This document shows, piece after piece, positions 13,181-27,302 of a stretch of 64,000 nt of DNA. The notes under the pieces are model-generated. The model worked only from the letters and a program-made list of their open reading frames with translations, had not been told where the DNA came from and ran no database searches. The stretch spans positions 78,691 through 142,690 of the forward strand of contig JAXGGA010001709.1 in the NCBI GenBank assembly GCA_038373865.1, given 5' to 3'. The stretch comes from Uloborus plumipes (Eukaryota; Arthropoda; Arachnida; Araneae; Uloboridae). A program made the position numbers and the translations under genes. Within the stretch, counting starts at the first letter, position 1; every line of letters begins with the position of its first letter.

Positions 13181-14261
13181 TCTATACTAATAATATAAAG
13201 CTGTAGAGTTTGTTTGTTTGCTTGTTTGCTTGAACGCGTTAATCTCAGGAACTACTGGTTCGATTTGAAAAATTCTTTTTGTGTTGAATAGTTCATTTAT
13301 CCAGGAAAGCTTTAGGCTATAGGAGTTATTGTTATAACTAAATATAATAATGTAAAAAATAATAAACTCTACGAAAAGAATTAGTTTCCTCTCTTCTCGA
13401 GCGATGGCGCTCATAAAGAGTATTGCTAAGCTTTTGCAACTGTGGAGGCGCCCTCTACATTCAATGGTTGACAATCAAGCAGTTGCTCTTGCCTTTTAAT
13501 GTGGAATAGTTTCCACTCTTCTCGAGTGATATCGTTCGTTAAAATTATTTTTTTAGCAACTGTGTAGTGCTCTAGCCTCGAGAGTCTCGCCTCTTGCCAC
13601 ATGGAAGATCACGAAATGGTTTTCGTGTTTTTCTTTGATATTCAGGTATATAATTTGTTTTGTAGGATTTTTCTATTAACTTCCTTATTTCTGCACTGTT
13701 AGTATTTGTTCTTCATTGTAACTTTATTATTATAGTACACCTCAGGTACTTAACTAAGCACATTATTTAAAACCATAGTATATTTATATAGGGTATTGTT
13801 TTCTTATTCTTTTGACTTTTTTTTTCTTATGTAATAGGTAGGTAAGTAGGTTTCAGATGAGTCAAACCTTCTTTTTTTTAATGATTTAAGATAGTTACTA
13901 ATCTAAGTAAATAATATGATTCGTCATATTTTTGTAACGTTTTTACTATTTTGCATCATTGGTACTAAACACATAATTTAATTGCATAGTATTTTTATAT
14001 TGGGTAGTGTTTAATTATTCTTTTAACGTTTTTTTCCTTATGTAGCACATTTATACGTTGGCTTCAAATGAGTCTAACTTTTTTTTAATAGTTGCATATA
14101 GTTACTAATCTAAATAAATAATTTGATTTGTCATGGTTTAGTACAACATGGGTACTTATCTAAACACATAATGAAAGTGCGTGGTATTTTTATATTGGGT
14201 ATTGTGTTGAATAGTACATTTATACAGAGGTAGCCCGAGCAACGCCGGTCCACGCAGCTAG
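13181..14261 (+). mobile_element. Helitron (non-autonomous)
   Basis: The element starts TCTATACTA after an A and ends GCAGCTAG before a T, matching the Helitron rule of 5' TC, 3' CTAG and insertion between A and T. A GC-rich stem-loop-like segment (GCCCGAGCAACGCCGG) sits about 25 nt from the 3' end, also as expected. The 5' part contains a GTTTGTTTGCTTGTTTGCTT run. No Rep/helicase coding is visible. Internally a unit of about 200 bp is repeated imperfectly, beginning near 13780, 13989 and 14183. Boundaries come from termini alone. Confidence 0.75.
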
Positions 14262-16230
14262 TACAGAATAAAATCACAAATGAATGAATAGAACTTTTTT
14301 TTTAATGAAGTTTACGTTCTTATCAAATATGTGTTTGAAATTAATTTTATTCGTACAGTAGAAATTTTAGCTTGTGTGGCGAGCAAAATATGAGATATCA
14401 TTGTAACCTGTCATTAAAAATTCTAGTTTCTGCTTTCAAACGCATTTCGACAGGCAATGTAAACATTAAGACTGGTTCTATAAAATGTTTCCTAGGAAAC
14501 TTTTAAAAGCGAGGACAAATTTCATAAAACGTTACCCCCACCCCTCCCCCACAAGTAATTTTTAAACATGGGATTGGCCCAATTTTTTTGTTCAATGTAC
14601 TTTGATAACATTTTAATAATCCTGCAAAATAATAAAATCTAACTAAAAACTAATCATGGAATTGCAGGGCAAAAATATTTAATTTATATAAATTCCACAT
14701 GTTTATTTGGGTATTCAGGGGGGGGGGATAGACTTTTAACTAAATTCTGCTGGGCCGCTTTGAAAATAATGTTTATAGCATTCGCGGGATTTATTTTAAT
14801 CTGTTAAGAGTATAAACCCCCTCCCCAGATGCAGGGGATCCCGAAATGAGACTGAGCTCTCCTGACTTCAGAGCTTAATCGGACAATGATCATTGTTTGT
14901 AATTTTTCCGGAAAATCCTCCAGTAGTTCAAAATAAGGGACGAAGCATATACTCGTTTCACTGTGCCGATAAATCAGGTGTGCATCTCTGGTTTCTGAGC
15001 CCACATTGTTTAATTGCGTGTGAGTAATTAGGGAAGAAAATCGATTCAACCGTTCTCACTTAAAGTAAACTATCCAGAATTTATTTAATTGCTAACTACA
15101 TTTGTGTAAGTTTTGATTAAGAGTCATGAACTTTTGTACTAGTACACTGAAAGCCGAAAATGCGGATCTCGAGCCTCGAGTACTAAAATTTAAGCCATAA
15201 AATGTAGCGTTATAGTGTTTCATGTCTTTTTTGGCAAAATTTTCGTGCTTTTATGAAAGAACTATCGTTCTCAGTAAAAGTTGAGACCAAATCAAAGCAT
15301 CACTAGACAGAATAAGTGTTTTCAAATTAAAAACTGCTTTGTGTGAAATTTAGAGCTAATTTACAAAAAATTTTGAAAAAAATTGGGATGGATATGTCTT
15401 TTTTTTTTTCAACTTTTACTAACTTTTTAATGAATGCAAGAGGTTCTATGCAATTTTTAACTATGAAATTTCGTAAACGTCTCGCTCTAAGGTAAAACAA
15501 GAATGGCAATAAACAAATAAATAAATAAACAAAATGAATGTTTAAAAAACCTTTCCATTAACTTTAATAAAGTTCTCTCCTTTTCGAGTAAAAACAATTT
15601 CTCACGATTATTGACATTTTAATCAACTACTTCATTTTCCTGTTGGTCTCAACGTGTCATGAGACAACGAAAACTTTTCTGCTGCATTTAGAAATCCAGA
15701 CTCACAGTTTGCAGTGGAATTATGTTTTTTTTTAATAACAATTAGTTTTATTGTCGCAACATAGTTTGATATAACTATTGACAATGCTGATTTTTTCCCG
15801 AAACTAAATTAAGAGCTAATTTTGGCGTGTCAAATTTTCCTACAGCAATCTGAAATTTCCTATCAACATATCTTTTTTCTTCTTAATGTTTTCGGAATGT
15901 TATATTGTTTTTTTATCCAATTAACAAAATCCAATGACAAATCACAGCATATGGTGTTTTCAGATTGTAAAACAATAAAACATAGAGAAATACGTTGAAC
16001 ACCCTTTTTATATACGTATTCTTGTTATTTACTCGAGTCTGAATTCCTGCTACCTTAACCGACGATAAAATATTTCGATTGCGCTTCACTAACATAACTT
16101 ACACATCTTGAGGTAGTTTATGTTGCCCGAAAGTTTTTGAAACCGTAGCTCATCTAGAAACTACTGCTTTTATTAAGTTATATTTGAACTAAACTAATTA
16201 CTAGGTAGCTAGAAAATGAATAAAGTTGTA
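14262..16230. other. AT-rich non-coding region
   Basis: No gene or element is recognised. There is a G run near 14719-14727. The minus-strand open frame at 14804-15049 shows no domain. Confidence 0.5.
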
Positions 16231-16820
<590 letters not shown>

Positions 16821-17102
16821 GAAAGTATTGAATCAATCGGAATACTTGAAAAATGTAGAATATAAAAAGCAATGTGAATGAAAAGTCGAATTGTGGTGCT
16901 TGAAGCGGTGTTAAAAAGGAGTGTTGTGCCACACGCCAGTCATTTTGGCCATCATGGGGGAGGGGGGAGGAGTCCATTGACCACCCTGGATTTGAAAAAC
17001 ATAGCAAAATTCTGCATTATTGTTTGCATTTTGATGCTTTTTTCTCCATGAAATGTAGTAAGGATCTCGCCTCCGAAACATTTGAAATGACGGGCCTGTA
17101 TT

Positions 17103-19502
17103 CTGCCGTGGGCAGGTAAACGGCAGTATCTGCAAAAATGAGTTTTCGAGATATTTGAAGAAACGCGTTTTTGATTTCCCACAAAGATCAATAAAACATT
17201 GAACTTCGAACATAGGCGATACTATATGTTTATACCGATATATTTTTTGGGTAATCGATTGAATTTTGATTTTGCAAGCGCATAGAGAGGTAAAGCAGAT
17301 ACTGCCGTTTACCTGCCCTTTTCACTCTAATTGTCATGCGGAATTGACTGGCAGTCGGCAGTAACTGCACAGTATGCTACTAAATGTCCAGTATTTACAT
17401 ATTCGACAACATGCGGAGTAGATATGTTATTACGAAATATATTATTGCATTGTGAATGATATGTTTTATTTAAAAATATACATAAATACCGTGTATCCAC
17501 TTGATATAGATTTAATATAAACGAACGCAAAACATAATTAAAAAATATAATGAACAGTATTGTATTGTGGAAAATATAAAGCAAAACTTGATGATTCTTC
17601 AGCCATTTTTACTTCCTTTTACTTAGTAAAGGAAGTATTGTGATCTCGAAGAAAATTTCACTCAAAAATCGGTCTAAATTTTGATTTTGCTCACCCCCCA
17701 ATGAATGTTGAGTAGTTTTTTCGACCTATCAGCACATGCATATGTACCTACTAACATATAAACAGCCGAAATATCCTTTTCGACCATGCCCCAGTTAATT
17801 ACGACGAGTTTTCTCGTGACGTCTGTATGTACGTATGCATGTGCGTATGTATGTATGTATGTTTGTATGTATGTGCGTATGTATGTATGTATGTATGTAT
17901 GTCCGCATAACTCGAAAACTATATGCCGTAGAAGCTTCTAGTTTGGTATGTAGGCTCTGAGGGTGGTCGTTGTGCACCTCCCCTTGTGGTTGCATTCGAA
18001 TGTTCCCAAGGGGGTCTTTTACCCCTTTGTGGGGTAAATCAATGTTAATTTCAATGCAGATTGAGTGATATGATTTGGTGCAACCACTTGGTGATATATC
18101 GCCAAACTTTTGGTCGCCAAGTGTTTGCCGCCAAGTTGGCGACAAATTTGGCGAAAAAATGATTTTTTTTTTAATTTGGATTTAATTTGGCGCTATTGGG
18201 CACATTTTGCGAAAAATTCACTGAATCATGTTAAAATCGGCGATATTTAGAAAATAAATCATTGTAAAACATTATTTTGCATTTATTCGTGACAAACTAG
18301 GGGTGTAAATGTTTGAATTGTTATCTTGCTCACTATAATGCACTATTTTAACACTTGAGGCATTTATTACGGAATTTAAACGTAAAAGGAAGTAGTGTGG
18401 CGTGCACACCAGATGTTTTAAAATTACTACAAATCAGTTAATGCTTTGTACTTTGCATCAAAACAAGAAATCACTTTGAGAAAAAGAGCGCTTGAAATGC
18501 TTGTTGTGCTGACGATTTTTTTCATAGTACTATTAAAAATGCAACAGCTAGGGATTAAACTGCAAGAACTATCGTCTGTTAGTATGAAAGCAACTGTAAT
18601 TAAGAGAGAACAAAACAATGTAAATAAAATCATTTCATTGCTGCATTTTTGTTTGTCGTCTGCCAAGTTTGGCTTGTGTATCTTTGAAATCGTGAAAAAT
18701 GTTGTCTGCTAGTGGAGAGAAACTTTATTTGAAAGAAAAAAATCTGGTATGGACCCCACACTACTTCCTTTTACGTGTAAATTTTTTTAGTAGATGCCTG
18801 AAGTGTTAAAATAATGCTTGGAATGAGCAAGATGACAATTCAAACATTTACGCCCCAAATGTACCACGAAACAAAGCAAAAAATGATTTACAACAATTCA
18901 TTTTCTAAATATCGCGATTTTAGCATCATTCAGTGGATTTTCCGCAAAATACCGCCAATAGCGCTAAATTGAACCCAAACTCATAAAATAATTTTTTCGC
19001 CAAATTTGACGCCAATTTGGCGATATGTCACTAAGTTGGCGACAAGCACTTGGTGACTTAAAGCTTGGCGATATATCGCCAAGTGGTAACGCCAATTTAT
19101 ATCACTTAAGTTTGCTTTGATATTAACACTGATTCACCCCCAAAAGGAATTAAACACCCCCTTGGGAACATTCAAGTGCAACCAATGACCTCCCGTGACC
19201 TCCCATTCGGGCACCCCTACTTTCGCTTAGTTTAAGTACAAAGGAAAACGGCTTGATGCAAGTTTTGCACAGCGATTCATATTATGTTCATCCTGCAGAC
19301 ATGCAGATACTGCCGTTTACCTGCCCACAGCAACGAAAAATGCAGTTACTGCTAATTACCATTGGTTAAAAAACAGTTTTTTTTCATCGGAAACCAAAAA
19401 AAGATGCTTGTACCATAAAACTAATGTAACATAGATTTCAAAAATGCAAAAAAATGAAAATCGAAAAATTTGCAGTTACTGCCCTTTACCTGCCCACGGC
19501 AG
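17103..19502. mobile_element. DNA transposon family F (CTGCCGTG termini), carrying a nested foldback
   Basis: The left end is CTGCCGTGGGCAGGTAAACG and the right end reversed is CTGCCGTGGGCAGGTAAAGG, followed in both by GGCAGTA(T/A)CTGC. TA follows the right end (19503-19504). The left flank is TT, which may be a mutated TA. The block GCAGATACTGCCGTTTACCT recurs internally at 17293 and 19304, with shorter GCAGTTACTGC forms near 19345 and 19470 and a variant near 17352. The middle (about 17611-19200) is occupied by an inserted foldback. No transposase fragment is recognised. The TIR start and the GTATCTGC block are shared with the small element at 48765-49013. Confidence 0.65.
17611..19200. repeat. 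Large foldback: two inverted copies of an ACTTCCTTTTAC-ended repeat
   Basis: The left unit (17611-18393) begins with a perfect 26-nt palindrome ACTTCCTTTTAC...GTAAAGGAAGT and ends GTAAAAGGAAGT. A second, truncated unit starts at 18763 with ACTTCCTTTTAC and runs to about 19200 in opposite orientation. About 450 bp of each pair as arms (17945-18405 with 18740-19200) around a spacer of about 350 bp, itself bounded by ACCAGAT and ATCTGGT. Both arms carry TTGGCGATATATCGCCAAG-type palindromes (18088-18107 and 19065-19083) plus several TTGGCGA blocks. A (GTAT)n microsatellite lies at about 17822-17905. No coding sequence is convincing. Confidence 0.75.
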
Positions 19503-19574
19503 TATTGTGTGCGCTATGCAGGCTATTGTGTAGCTCCAAGAAATAAAAAGAAAGCAAATTAAGAATGATCAACA

Positions 19575-19680
19575 TTTTTCAACACAAAAATTGCAGATTG
19601 CTGAAGACACGTGTTTCGGGGTTACAAGAAAGCCCTTCTTCAATGCAAAGAAGTGTGAGCTTTAGGTTGAAAAGTCATCC
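19575..19680 (+). repeat. Dispersed repeat R1, copy 3
   Basis: Contains GACACGTGTTTCGGGGTTAC, AAGAAAGCCCTTCTTCAATG and GTGAGCTTTAGG in the order seen at 2150-2232. It lies just outside the right end of family F. Confidence 0.65.
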
Positions 19681-21808
19681 GAATCCTCTTTTCTCGGAAA
19701 GGCATCTTCAACAAGAATATCTTTAGCTTTTATTCAATTTTACTTAAAAACCAGCTTGCTATTGAGAATGTACAAAAAATATTATCAATGGTATCAACTG
19801 AAAAAATTTCCCATAATCATTGTTTAACTTTAAAATAATCGTAATAAGTCATGGAGGCTATTTGCTCTCAGAATTTTCAATGTTTCCGGTACATTTCACA
19901 AAACTCGCGTGTTAATGCCATCGCTCAAAATCGTGGGTTATTTGCACCTTAACATTCTAGTCCTGGGTTACAGACACTTATGCGTCAAAAGATAAATATT
20001 GAAACACAGACCTGAGATGACGCAGGGTTTCATAGCTATGAATGTTTTATTGTACAGGCTCTTAAAAATTCCTAATCGTCCGAGCGTCACCTGATAAAAT
20101 AAAAAGCAGTTACGAATAGTAAATACAATTTCATCAGAAACAAAGACGATGCAATTCCCAATACATATTCATCATTGCGGCCATTGTCCTTCAAACATAC
20201 ACATTTCTGAAAGATAATGCAGTGTAGGCGTCTTTCAGCGTCCAATCATGTTTCGAAATTACAATGAAACAATTATTTTACGTCCCCCGAATCTACTTTT
20301 TCCCCGTATTTTTCGTTTTTTTCCAGCGAGTGCTTTCTTTGTATTTGCAGTAGTTTACGCTTTCCCGTATTTTACGTGTTTTTACTTAGTCCCTTAAGAA
20401 TCATAAAATGGTGTTCACTCATCGGAGTACTTAAAAAAAAAAAAAAAAATCAATACTATCATCCATGGTGTTTTAAGAGAGCGCGTTGATTTTTATGTCT
20501 CTTACACAGATATTAAGCTCGTTGAATTTTTAAGGACTTGTTAATGGTATAATATTCTTCTACAATGGGTTAAATTCTGTTAATTTAGGGGACATTTTAA
20601 ATCGAGTTGCCTGACAAATTGCAGATTTCCTCTGTTTTTGACATTTATCTAACGAATAACTATCATAATTAAGTCTAATAAGTTACAATGATTGCATTAT
20701 CGATTTATAAAAAGGAAAGTGAAACTACAAATTAGGAATTCCTGAAAAGGACAGTTAAATAAAGAACACACAAATCAAACGTGTAATGGAAATCAATATT
20801 TCCGCTTTTATTTTATTTTTTGTCCGAGAAATATTTCATAAAAATCACGGTAGTATTTAGTTGCTATGAAAAAGACAAAATGTATTCGAGTGATTAAAAA
20901 AAAAAAAAAAAAAACAACAACAATGATTGGGCAGTTCAATGAGCAGATTAATTTTTAAATTAGTTTTGGAAAATATATGGAGTTGCATATTATTTATACT
21001 TAAAATAAATTTATCAAAACGTTATTGAATATTTAACAGTAAAATAAGAGATCGTAAACAGATTGATTTAGTTGATCCTCAACAAAATTGCTTTGAATAG
21101 CTCGAATTACCTACAGTAAAAATATGACACAATAAAAGTGGAGTCAAAAATCGAAAATAATTCCCGTTGCTACGTAATAATATTATGTTTACAAACTATA
21201 AATAATAACTCTTATGAATTACATCGTGCTTATGGCACAATTTTTGCCAATAAATAAATAAATGTATAGATGAAAGTCTTCTATCTAGGAGCTTCTTTTA
21301 GTTTTTATTTTATTATAATGATATTTTTAATAATAAAAATGATTTTTTTTTTCTCTCTGGAAAGTAGAAAATGATAGTATTCCTTTTCATTTTCCTTTTC
21401 TTTTTTTTATTTTCAGAATTTAGCCTAAAGTGTTTATTACTCTTAGTGTTTTCTCTCAAATCTAAAAACGTTTCTAAATATGACCAAGGAATACCATAAT
21501 ATTTCCTCCCGATTTAGGATATTATAAGCCTTCAATCTTTATTGTAAGAACAAACTGAAGAAAGAACCTAAATTTTTACTATAATGCTAGGAATTCAGAA
21601 AAATTAAATAAAATCGAAAAAAAAACCGTGTTCAGACATTAGCGGGGGGGGGGGGGGCTTTCGGGTGAAGTTTATGCACGAAAGTGTCACACTAGTGAAT
21701 CAACTCAAAGGTTATCATTTAGTTATAATAGCTATCGAAAATATCAGCTTTAAACTCCAATTAAAGTTTGGATATATATAATAGCTGCACTGTACTAATA
21801 AAAAGCTA
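19681..21808. other. AT-rich non-coding region
   Basis: No gene or element is recognised. There are poly-A runs near 20432-20449 and 20888-20913 and a G run near 21643-21657. Confidence 0.5.
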
Positions 21809-21905
21809 CACTGTTGAAAATTCAGGAAAATTTTACGGTAAATATTACTGTTAAATGAAGAGTTTACAGTTCGGAAAATTTTTACAGTAAATTTTACCGG
21901 GAAAA
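21809..21905 (+). mobile_element. Possible CACTG-type element fragment
   Basis: Begins CACTGTTGAAAATTCAGG after TA and contains AATTTTTACAGTAAATTTTA and ATTTTACGGTAAATATTAC blocks. The layout resembles the CACTG MITEs elsewhere in the window but the sequence is a different family. No right end was found. Confidence 0.35.
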
Positions 21906-24900
21906 GTAAGCAATGGCAGTGCCAACCGATAAACCACGTGGCTTACGGAACGAAGCATTTAATTTTCCATTAAAAATGTGAAAAGAACAAATAATAATTA
22001 AAGGAGGGGGTGTATTTGTAGTTTTCTTGAGGTTTAAAGAGAATGTCTGGTGCAATTTGCATCAAAATCAAAAATGTCAACTATCACACGTGCACAGAAA
22101 GTACAGGTAGTACGTTTATTAAAAACCAACTTAAAATTGATTCGGTCACTCTCTTTGCTGGTTAATTCACATTTGGTTCTTAAATAGAGAAGTGCTAATC
22201 CATTTATATCTGTCGGCGGAATTATAAAAGTAAAAATAAAAATTTACAAATGAAAAGTTAAAATTTAAAAAGTTAAAAAAAAAGTAAATCGCTTATTAAT
22301 TGTTCTGGAACATTTTTGTTACATTAGTGTCCCCCCCCCTTTAAATATGGTTTTTTATTTGGATAATTGGAATAACAAATCTCATAAAGAAATATGATTA
22401 CACAAGTCATTAAAATAAGACAGAATAATCTAAAATTACGATATTCAGAAAAACACCTTGCATGAGGAGTTCGTCATTATCGTTGAGTTTTAGCTACATG
22501 TATAAACAAAATTAGATTTTCGTCCAATCTTTTCAGTCAATGTTAAAAGGAAAAGCATGCGGAAAATTTTCACGTAAACAAAATTAAATTATGTTTGAAG
22601 CTCCAAATAACTACTGACCTGATTTTTATGGTCATATTTTAGTAGCCATATTAGCAGATTTATAAATTCCATGTGGCAATAGTGCTTTTGGGAGACGATT
22701 TGCGCGGGAATCCCGCATCCCGCAGACGATGTCAACAACACGTGCTCCGTTGACTGTCATCAGCAATTGAGAGAGAAACAAAAGGAGGAGTCCTCAGCTG
22801 CGCCATCTATTGGGTTAACGATCGTTCGAACATTTTACCTCATTTATAAGTTAAGTCACTTTTTCTCAATGTATAGAGACTCAGCAGGGTAAAGTTATGC
22901 TGAGTTAGGAAGTTCATTGAGGATTTAATCCAAAAATGGAAAGCTATAAGATTTGAAGCAAATATAAAAATGAATGAATGCTGATCCAAGCGATCAGTAT
23001 ATAAACAAACATAGAGCAAAAATGTTTGATAGCATTTAACCACGTGCTACCAGGCATTTTTGCTGTGTCTAAGAACGGCATTATGAAAAAGTAAAGCAAG
23101 GAGTTGAAAAAGTCATTTTTATTATATATATTAATGTATTTCTCATTTATTTATTTTGTAACAAATTTTCGTTTTCTTTCAGATTCTAAAGAAGTGAAGA
23201 ATATCTGGTTTCTCTCTCTCCTCTATCTCTCTCTCTTTCCACACACACACACAGTTTTTTTCCGGACATGAGACTCATAGGAGTGAGACGTGACGTGGAA
23301 AAGTAAAACAAGCCCCTAAGAAAAAAGATTGGTTTTGATATATATATATATTTTTTTATATATATGAGGTTGAATACCCCTATGAGTGCTTACTCCAAAC
23401 TTAGTCCAAACTTTCATGCTTTCGAACTTTGCACCTCTCTAGCCCCTGAAAAGTTTCCGCATTTCTTTGCTGTTCAGTGAAGAAATATCAAAAATTAAGA
23501 AAACAAAATTTTGGGAACTATCCTCCAAATGTTCATGGTATTTTTCAAACTAGCTGGAAATCAACTTGTCATACCTTTTGTTTATATTTTCAAAGGCATG
23601 CTGGAAGCCATTTTGAACACATCCTAAAAATCGCCTCCGATGCTTCCGCCAATGCCTCTAAATATGAGAAAGGCCATCCCAGAGGTGATTTTTCCACTTT
23701 AGAGACATAAAGAAGTCATTAGAGGCTAAATCATAACTATGTGAGGGGCAGGAAGCAACAAAAACACTTATACACCCAAATTCTTAATGTCGGAAATGAG
23801 CTATTTCGGAATGCTTTAAGCACAAACGCATGTCACCTGCAGTTTCTTTTCTTCTTTTAAACAGTTTCATTGGAGAACCAAATGAAATAGTCATTCTTTG
23901 CCATAACTTTCAGCATGATTCGATGATCTAATCGCACGGTCACAGCAGTGATTTTGAAGTTTTCTTCGGTTAGAAAAGTTACTGGAGCGTAGATCGCTCT
24001 TCCTTTGAAACTGATTTTCTTACGTCTTTAAACACTTTGAACCAACTTTTAGCTGTACTATAGGGTGGAATACACTTCCCATCTAATACTTGTAACATTA
24101 TAAAAACTTCAGCTACTGGTTGTTTAAAGGGGAAAAAATAAAAGCAACGTATTGTTTGTTCACTGCGTGTCGCTTTAACTTTTCCGTATGCGAAAATGAA
24201 ACTATATGTGCTTGGATGATATCCAAGTTCATATTACTGACGTCATGACCCTTAAATTCTAACTATCTAGTCATCACCTATTCTTCGCTTTTTGTGATCA
24301 GTATTTATTGAACAACCTACGTAGTTTGTGAATTAATGCAGATATTGAAAATATTATCTGCGAAGCAAAACTTGTTGGCGGAGCTTACTATTTATTTAAA
24401 TGATTACTCTTACTTTAATCTAGTCTCAAATATTTTTTACAGAAATTTTTACGCATGACTTTGGGATGACATTGGCGCTACGTTAAGCCCCTTAGTCTAG
24501 CCCTCGCTTTTATTTTCACTTAGCGGATATGTGCTGCTACTTTACTGAAACCTGTCTTGTCTTGATAGCCCTCACGTAAGCTGTTATTGCTCCATTACTT
24601 TCCAATGCTTACATCGTTTAAGTGCTGATATAATCAAAAGACTTTTTAAATTCATTGAAGATTAATTTAAGGAGAAATTCATACTCTTTATGGGTCTTAA
24701 TTAATTCTATAGTCGTGTATATGTTTGAAGTTAAACTAAAATTACTTTTAAATACTGATAATTTTCTTTGGTTGATCTGAATCTGAATTAACGTATAGAC
24801 TGTTAGTTAAAATCGGTTAATTTCGTTTAAAGAAGGGATAGTATATTACTGACTCAATAAAAATTTTAAATTGTTTCTTTATCTTAATTTTTAAAGTTAA

Positions 24901-25003
24901 AAATATTTTTCATACTGTCTCAGTCCAATGCCACAGTTAGTTTTCGAGACATTTAATAGAGGAAACAGCTAGTTTAATTTGAGTGTTTTACATGCACAGT
25001 GGG
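21906..25003. other. AT-rich non-coding region with microsatellites
   Basis: No gene or element is recognised. A mixed CT/CA microsatellite lies at about 23212-23255 and an AT repeat at about 23337-23364. The 77-codon open frame at 23477-23710 shows no domain. Confidence 0.5.
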
Positions 25004-25045
25004 AGACCGGGCTCAGTTGATACAAGGGCTGTAACTGTCCAGTGC
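25004..25045 (+). mobile_element. Possible solo end of a GGGAGACCGGG-type element
   Basis: GTGGGAGACCGGGCTCAGTT resembles the outer ends of families C-E (TAGGGGAGACTGGGGACGG and similar) but with a different private motif (CAGTTGATAC). No partner end was seen. Confidence 0.3.
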
Positions 25046-25254
25046 GCATGTGCCTAGAACTGAGAGTTTCAGGAGCAAATAACATACTCTGGCTGATTTA
25101 TCCTGCGTACGCGGCAGAACCTGTTTTTTTTCTTTTTTTTTTTTTTGTTTGTTTGAGAGTTATTCTAAAGAAATCTTTTTTTTGTGCACAAAAGTAAATT
25201 TTACTTTTGGCACGGATTTGAGTTGGAATACTTTTGAAAAACGACTGTAAAAGT

Positions 25255-25360
25255 CACAGAACTCAATTCAGAGCCATTTACCTTTTCTATTGCCCGAAAA
25301 AGAGGGAAACATTGCCAGTGTCGGAGTTCAACTTACTAGAGGAGCACTATAGCACTGTAA
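25255..25360 (+). repeat. Dispersed repeat R2, copy 2
   Basis: Contains CCGAAAAAGAGGGAAACA and TTCAACTTACTAGAGGAGCA, matching 2640-2745 in order and spacing. Confidence 0.6.
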
Positions 25361-25688
25361 CCACTAAAACAGACTACTCCCCGAGATGGCGTGGATAGAA
25401 AAATTAAAGGTCTAGCTTTGAGTTGATTTCTTCTCTCCTAAATCGGTTACACTTCGCCCATATTCTTCAGTCCCGATTTTCGCGAAAATCACAAAAAAAA
25501 AAAAAAAAACCTTTCAAGTGAAATAAACATTTTTTTCAAACTACTTGAAAAAAAAAAAAAAAAAAAAAAAACTCGCTTTTATCAATTGATTCCGTGTGTA
25601 TTTTTTCACTCATTCATAGCTTCTCACCGCAGGAAGGGAAATTGGTGATTATTTTTAATATATAAAGGGCAGTCTAACATTAGTTATG
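25361..25688. other. AT-rich spacer with two poly-A runs
   Basis: Long A runs lie at about 25492-25510 and 25549-25570. Nothing else is recognised. Confidence 0.5.
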
Positions 25689-25690
25689 TA

Positions 25691-27300
25691 CAGTCATAGA
25701 AAAAAAAAACGAAACACTCTGAATTATTCGGCAACTATACTTGCTAAGAACAAAAGAAAGGTGTCTTCTGACATGGATTAAAGGCTTCTTTAAAACTATG
25801 TGAGGTAAATTTTGATAAGGGGCCATATACAAAGTGAAATGAACGCAAAGTCTGAATTTTTCAATAGGAACCCCTACATTTGGTTACATAATTAGGTGCG
25901 GAGGGCCAAAAGTACGCTGGGTACCAAGCGGCATCACTTTAGGACCAGTAGAACAAAAGTTATGACCGATCAAAGATTTAGGGACCACCACCACATTTAA
26001 AAGGCTACTTTCAAGGTCGAAATTTACAGAGTAGACAAATCATATTTTTTCGATTAAATTACCTAAAGCTACTCGCAATAATGCGTTTGCTTTTCGTAAT
26101 TAATTAAAAATTCTCGGGTTTTGTTAAAGTTATAATATTTTTTTGAAATTCAGAAGGGAAAACCCTACTGTGTAGAGTTCAAGGGAAAAACGCAACATTC
26201 TATCTTTTTGATTAAACAAAGATGGATGCATATTTTTAGCTACGCATTAACCGTTGCAGCACACACCTTTTGGAGAGAGGTTACAACTTAAAAGTAACCT
26301 CTTGTATTTATATAAACTACTGTATTAGGATTGGCAAAAATGTTACAACCGTGGCTCAGAATTTAAAAAAACGTCTAATCTTTACAAATTATTCCAAATA
26401 ACCTTCCGAGACACCAGTTTTCCATGAAAATCAAGTGTCCACGTAAAAAGTTTTCTGAATTGCTACATGTTACATGAATGCAGACTTCTGCCTAATGGAC
26501 AAAAAATATGATTGTCTACCAGTTTTAAAATATACTCGGCAGTTTCATTAGCGTTTAGCTTTCAACATATTATAGCTGTTGAAAACTAAATACTATATAA
26601 AAACGCTGAGCATGTTCTGCAACTGGTGGAAAAGCATATTCCTCTTTCTTTGCATAAAAATTCCCTGCTATTGTTTCAGTTTGCACATTTGTATATGGTC
26701 CCTAAAAATGGTTCTTTTAGCATATCTCAAAAACTACTGAATATTTTGTGCTCCCATTTTGGATTCTCCTTCGAAATCCCTTTTAGATTGTTTCTCCATC
26801 AAAATATTATATGGTTCCAGATCATCATTTTTTCAAATATTAATTTCAAAATTCATAAAAAATTCAAAATTTTATCTGAGAGGAAGTCAATGACGTTTTT
26901 ATTGTTGGGTTGGTTCATACTTTAATATAAAAAAACAAACTTTGCCATACCTATCGTGGTTTAGGTATTATATGCCCAAGTATCAAAAATATTTTTAACA
27001 TTACGGGACGGTTTTTTCTCAGTTCAATTGTGAAGCAACGGCTGGAGCAAATTTAAAACGATTTGGTATACAAAGTTAAATGATGTTGTTGATCACAAAT
27101 ATGCGATAAAAAAGGGGGGGTTTCATAGAAAATTTTAAAGTTGATGCCGATTTTTATATGAAGACGACCCCTTAACGACAATTTACCAATAGAAATTTAT
27201 AGAACACATTATTCCTGAAAAAATAACATATTACACGTGTCTCTAGTGTTAATAGTCTTTGAATACGAGCGAGTGTTTCGTTTTTTTTTTTCTATGACTG
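25691..27300. mobile_element. TA-flanked DNA transposon family G (1610 bp)
   Basis: Terminal inverted repeats of about 30 bp: the left starts CAGTCATAGAAAAAAAAAAC and continues GAAACACTC, and the right is its reverse complement with one extra A. TA flanks both ends (25689-25690 and 27301-27302). CAGT ends plus a TA duplication fit the Tc1/mariner superfamily. The interior has one 99-codon open frame (26626-26925, plus) with no recognisable transposase motif, so the copy is probably non-autonomous. Confidence 0.7.
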
Positions 27301-27302
27301 TA

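Noticed and set aside
17795..18145. A 116-codon minus-strand frame with an HTYIHTYIHT repeat
   Set aside because: It is a translation of the (GTAT)n microsatellite inside the foldback.
18427..18712. Overlapping frames on both strands in the foldback spacer
   Set aside because: They are mutual shadows with no domain, and the spacer appears to be part of a repeat.
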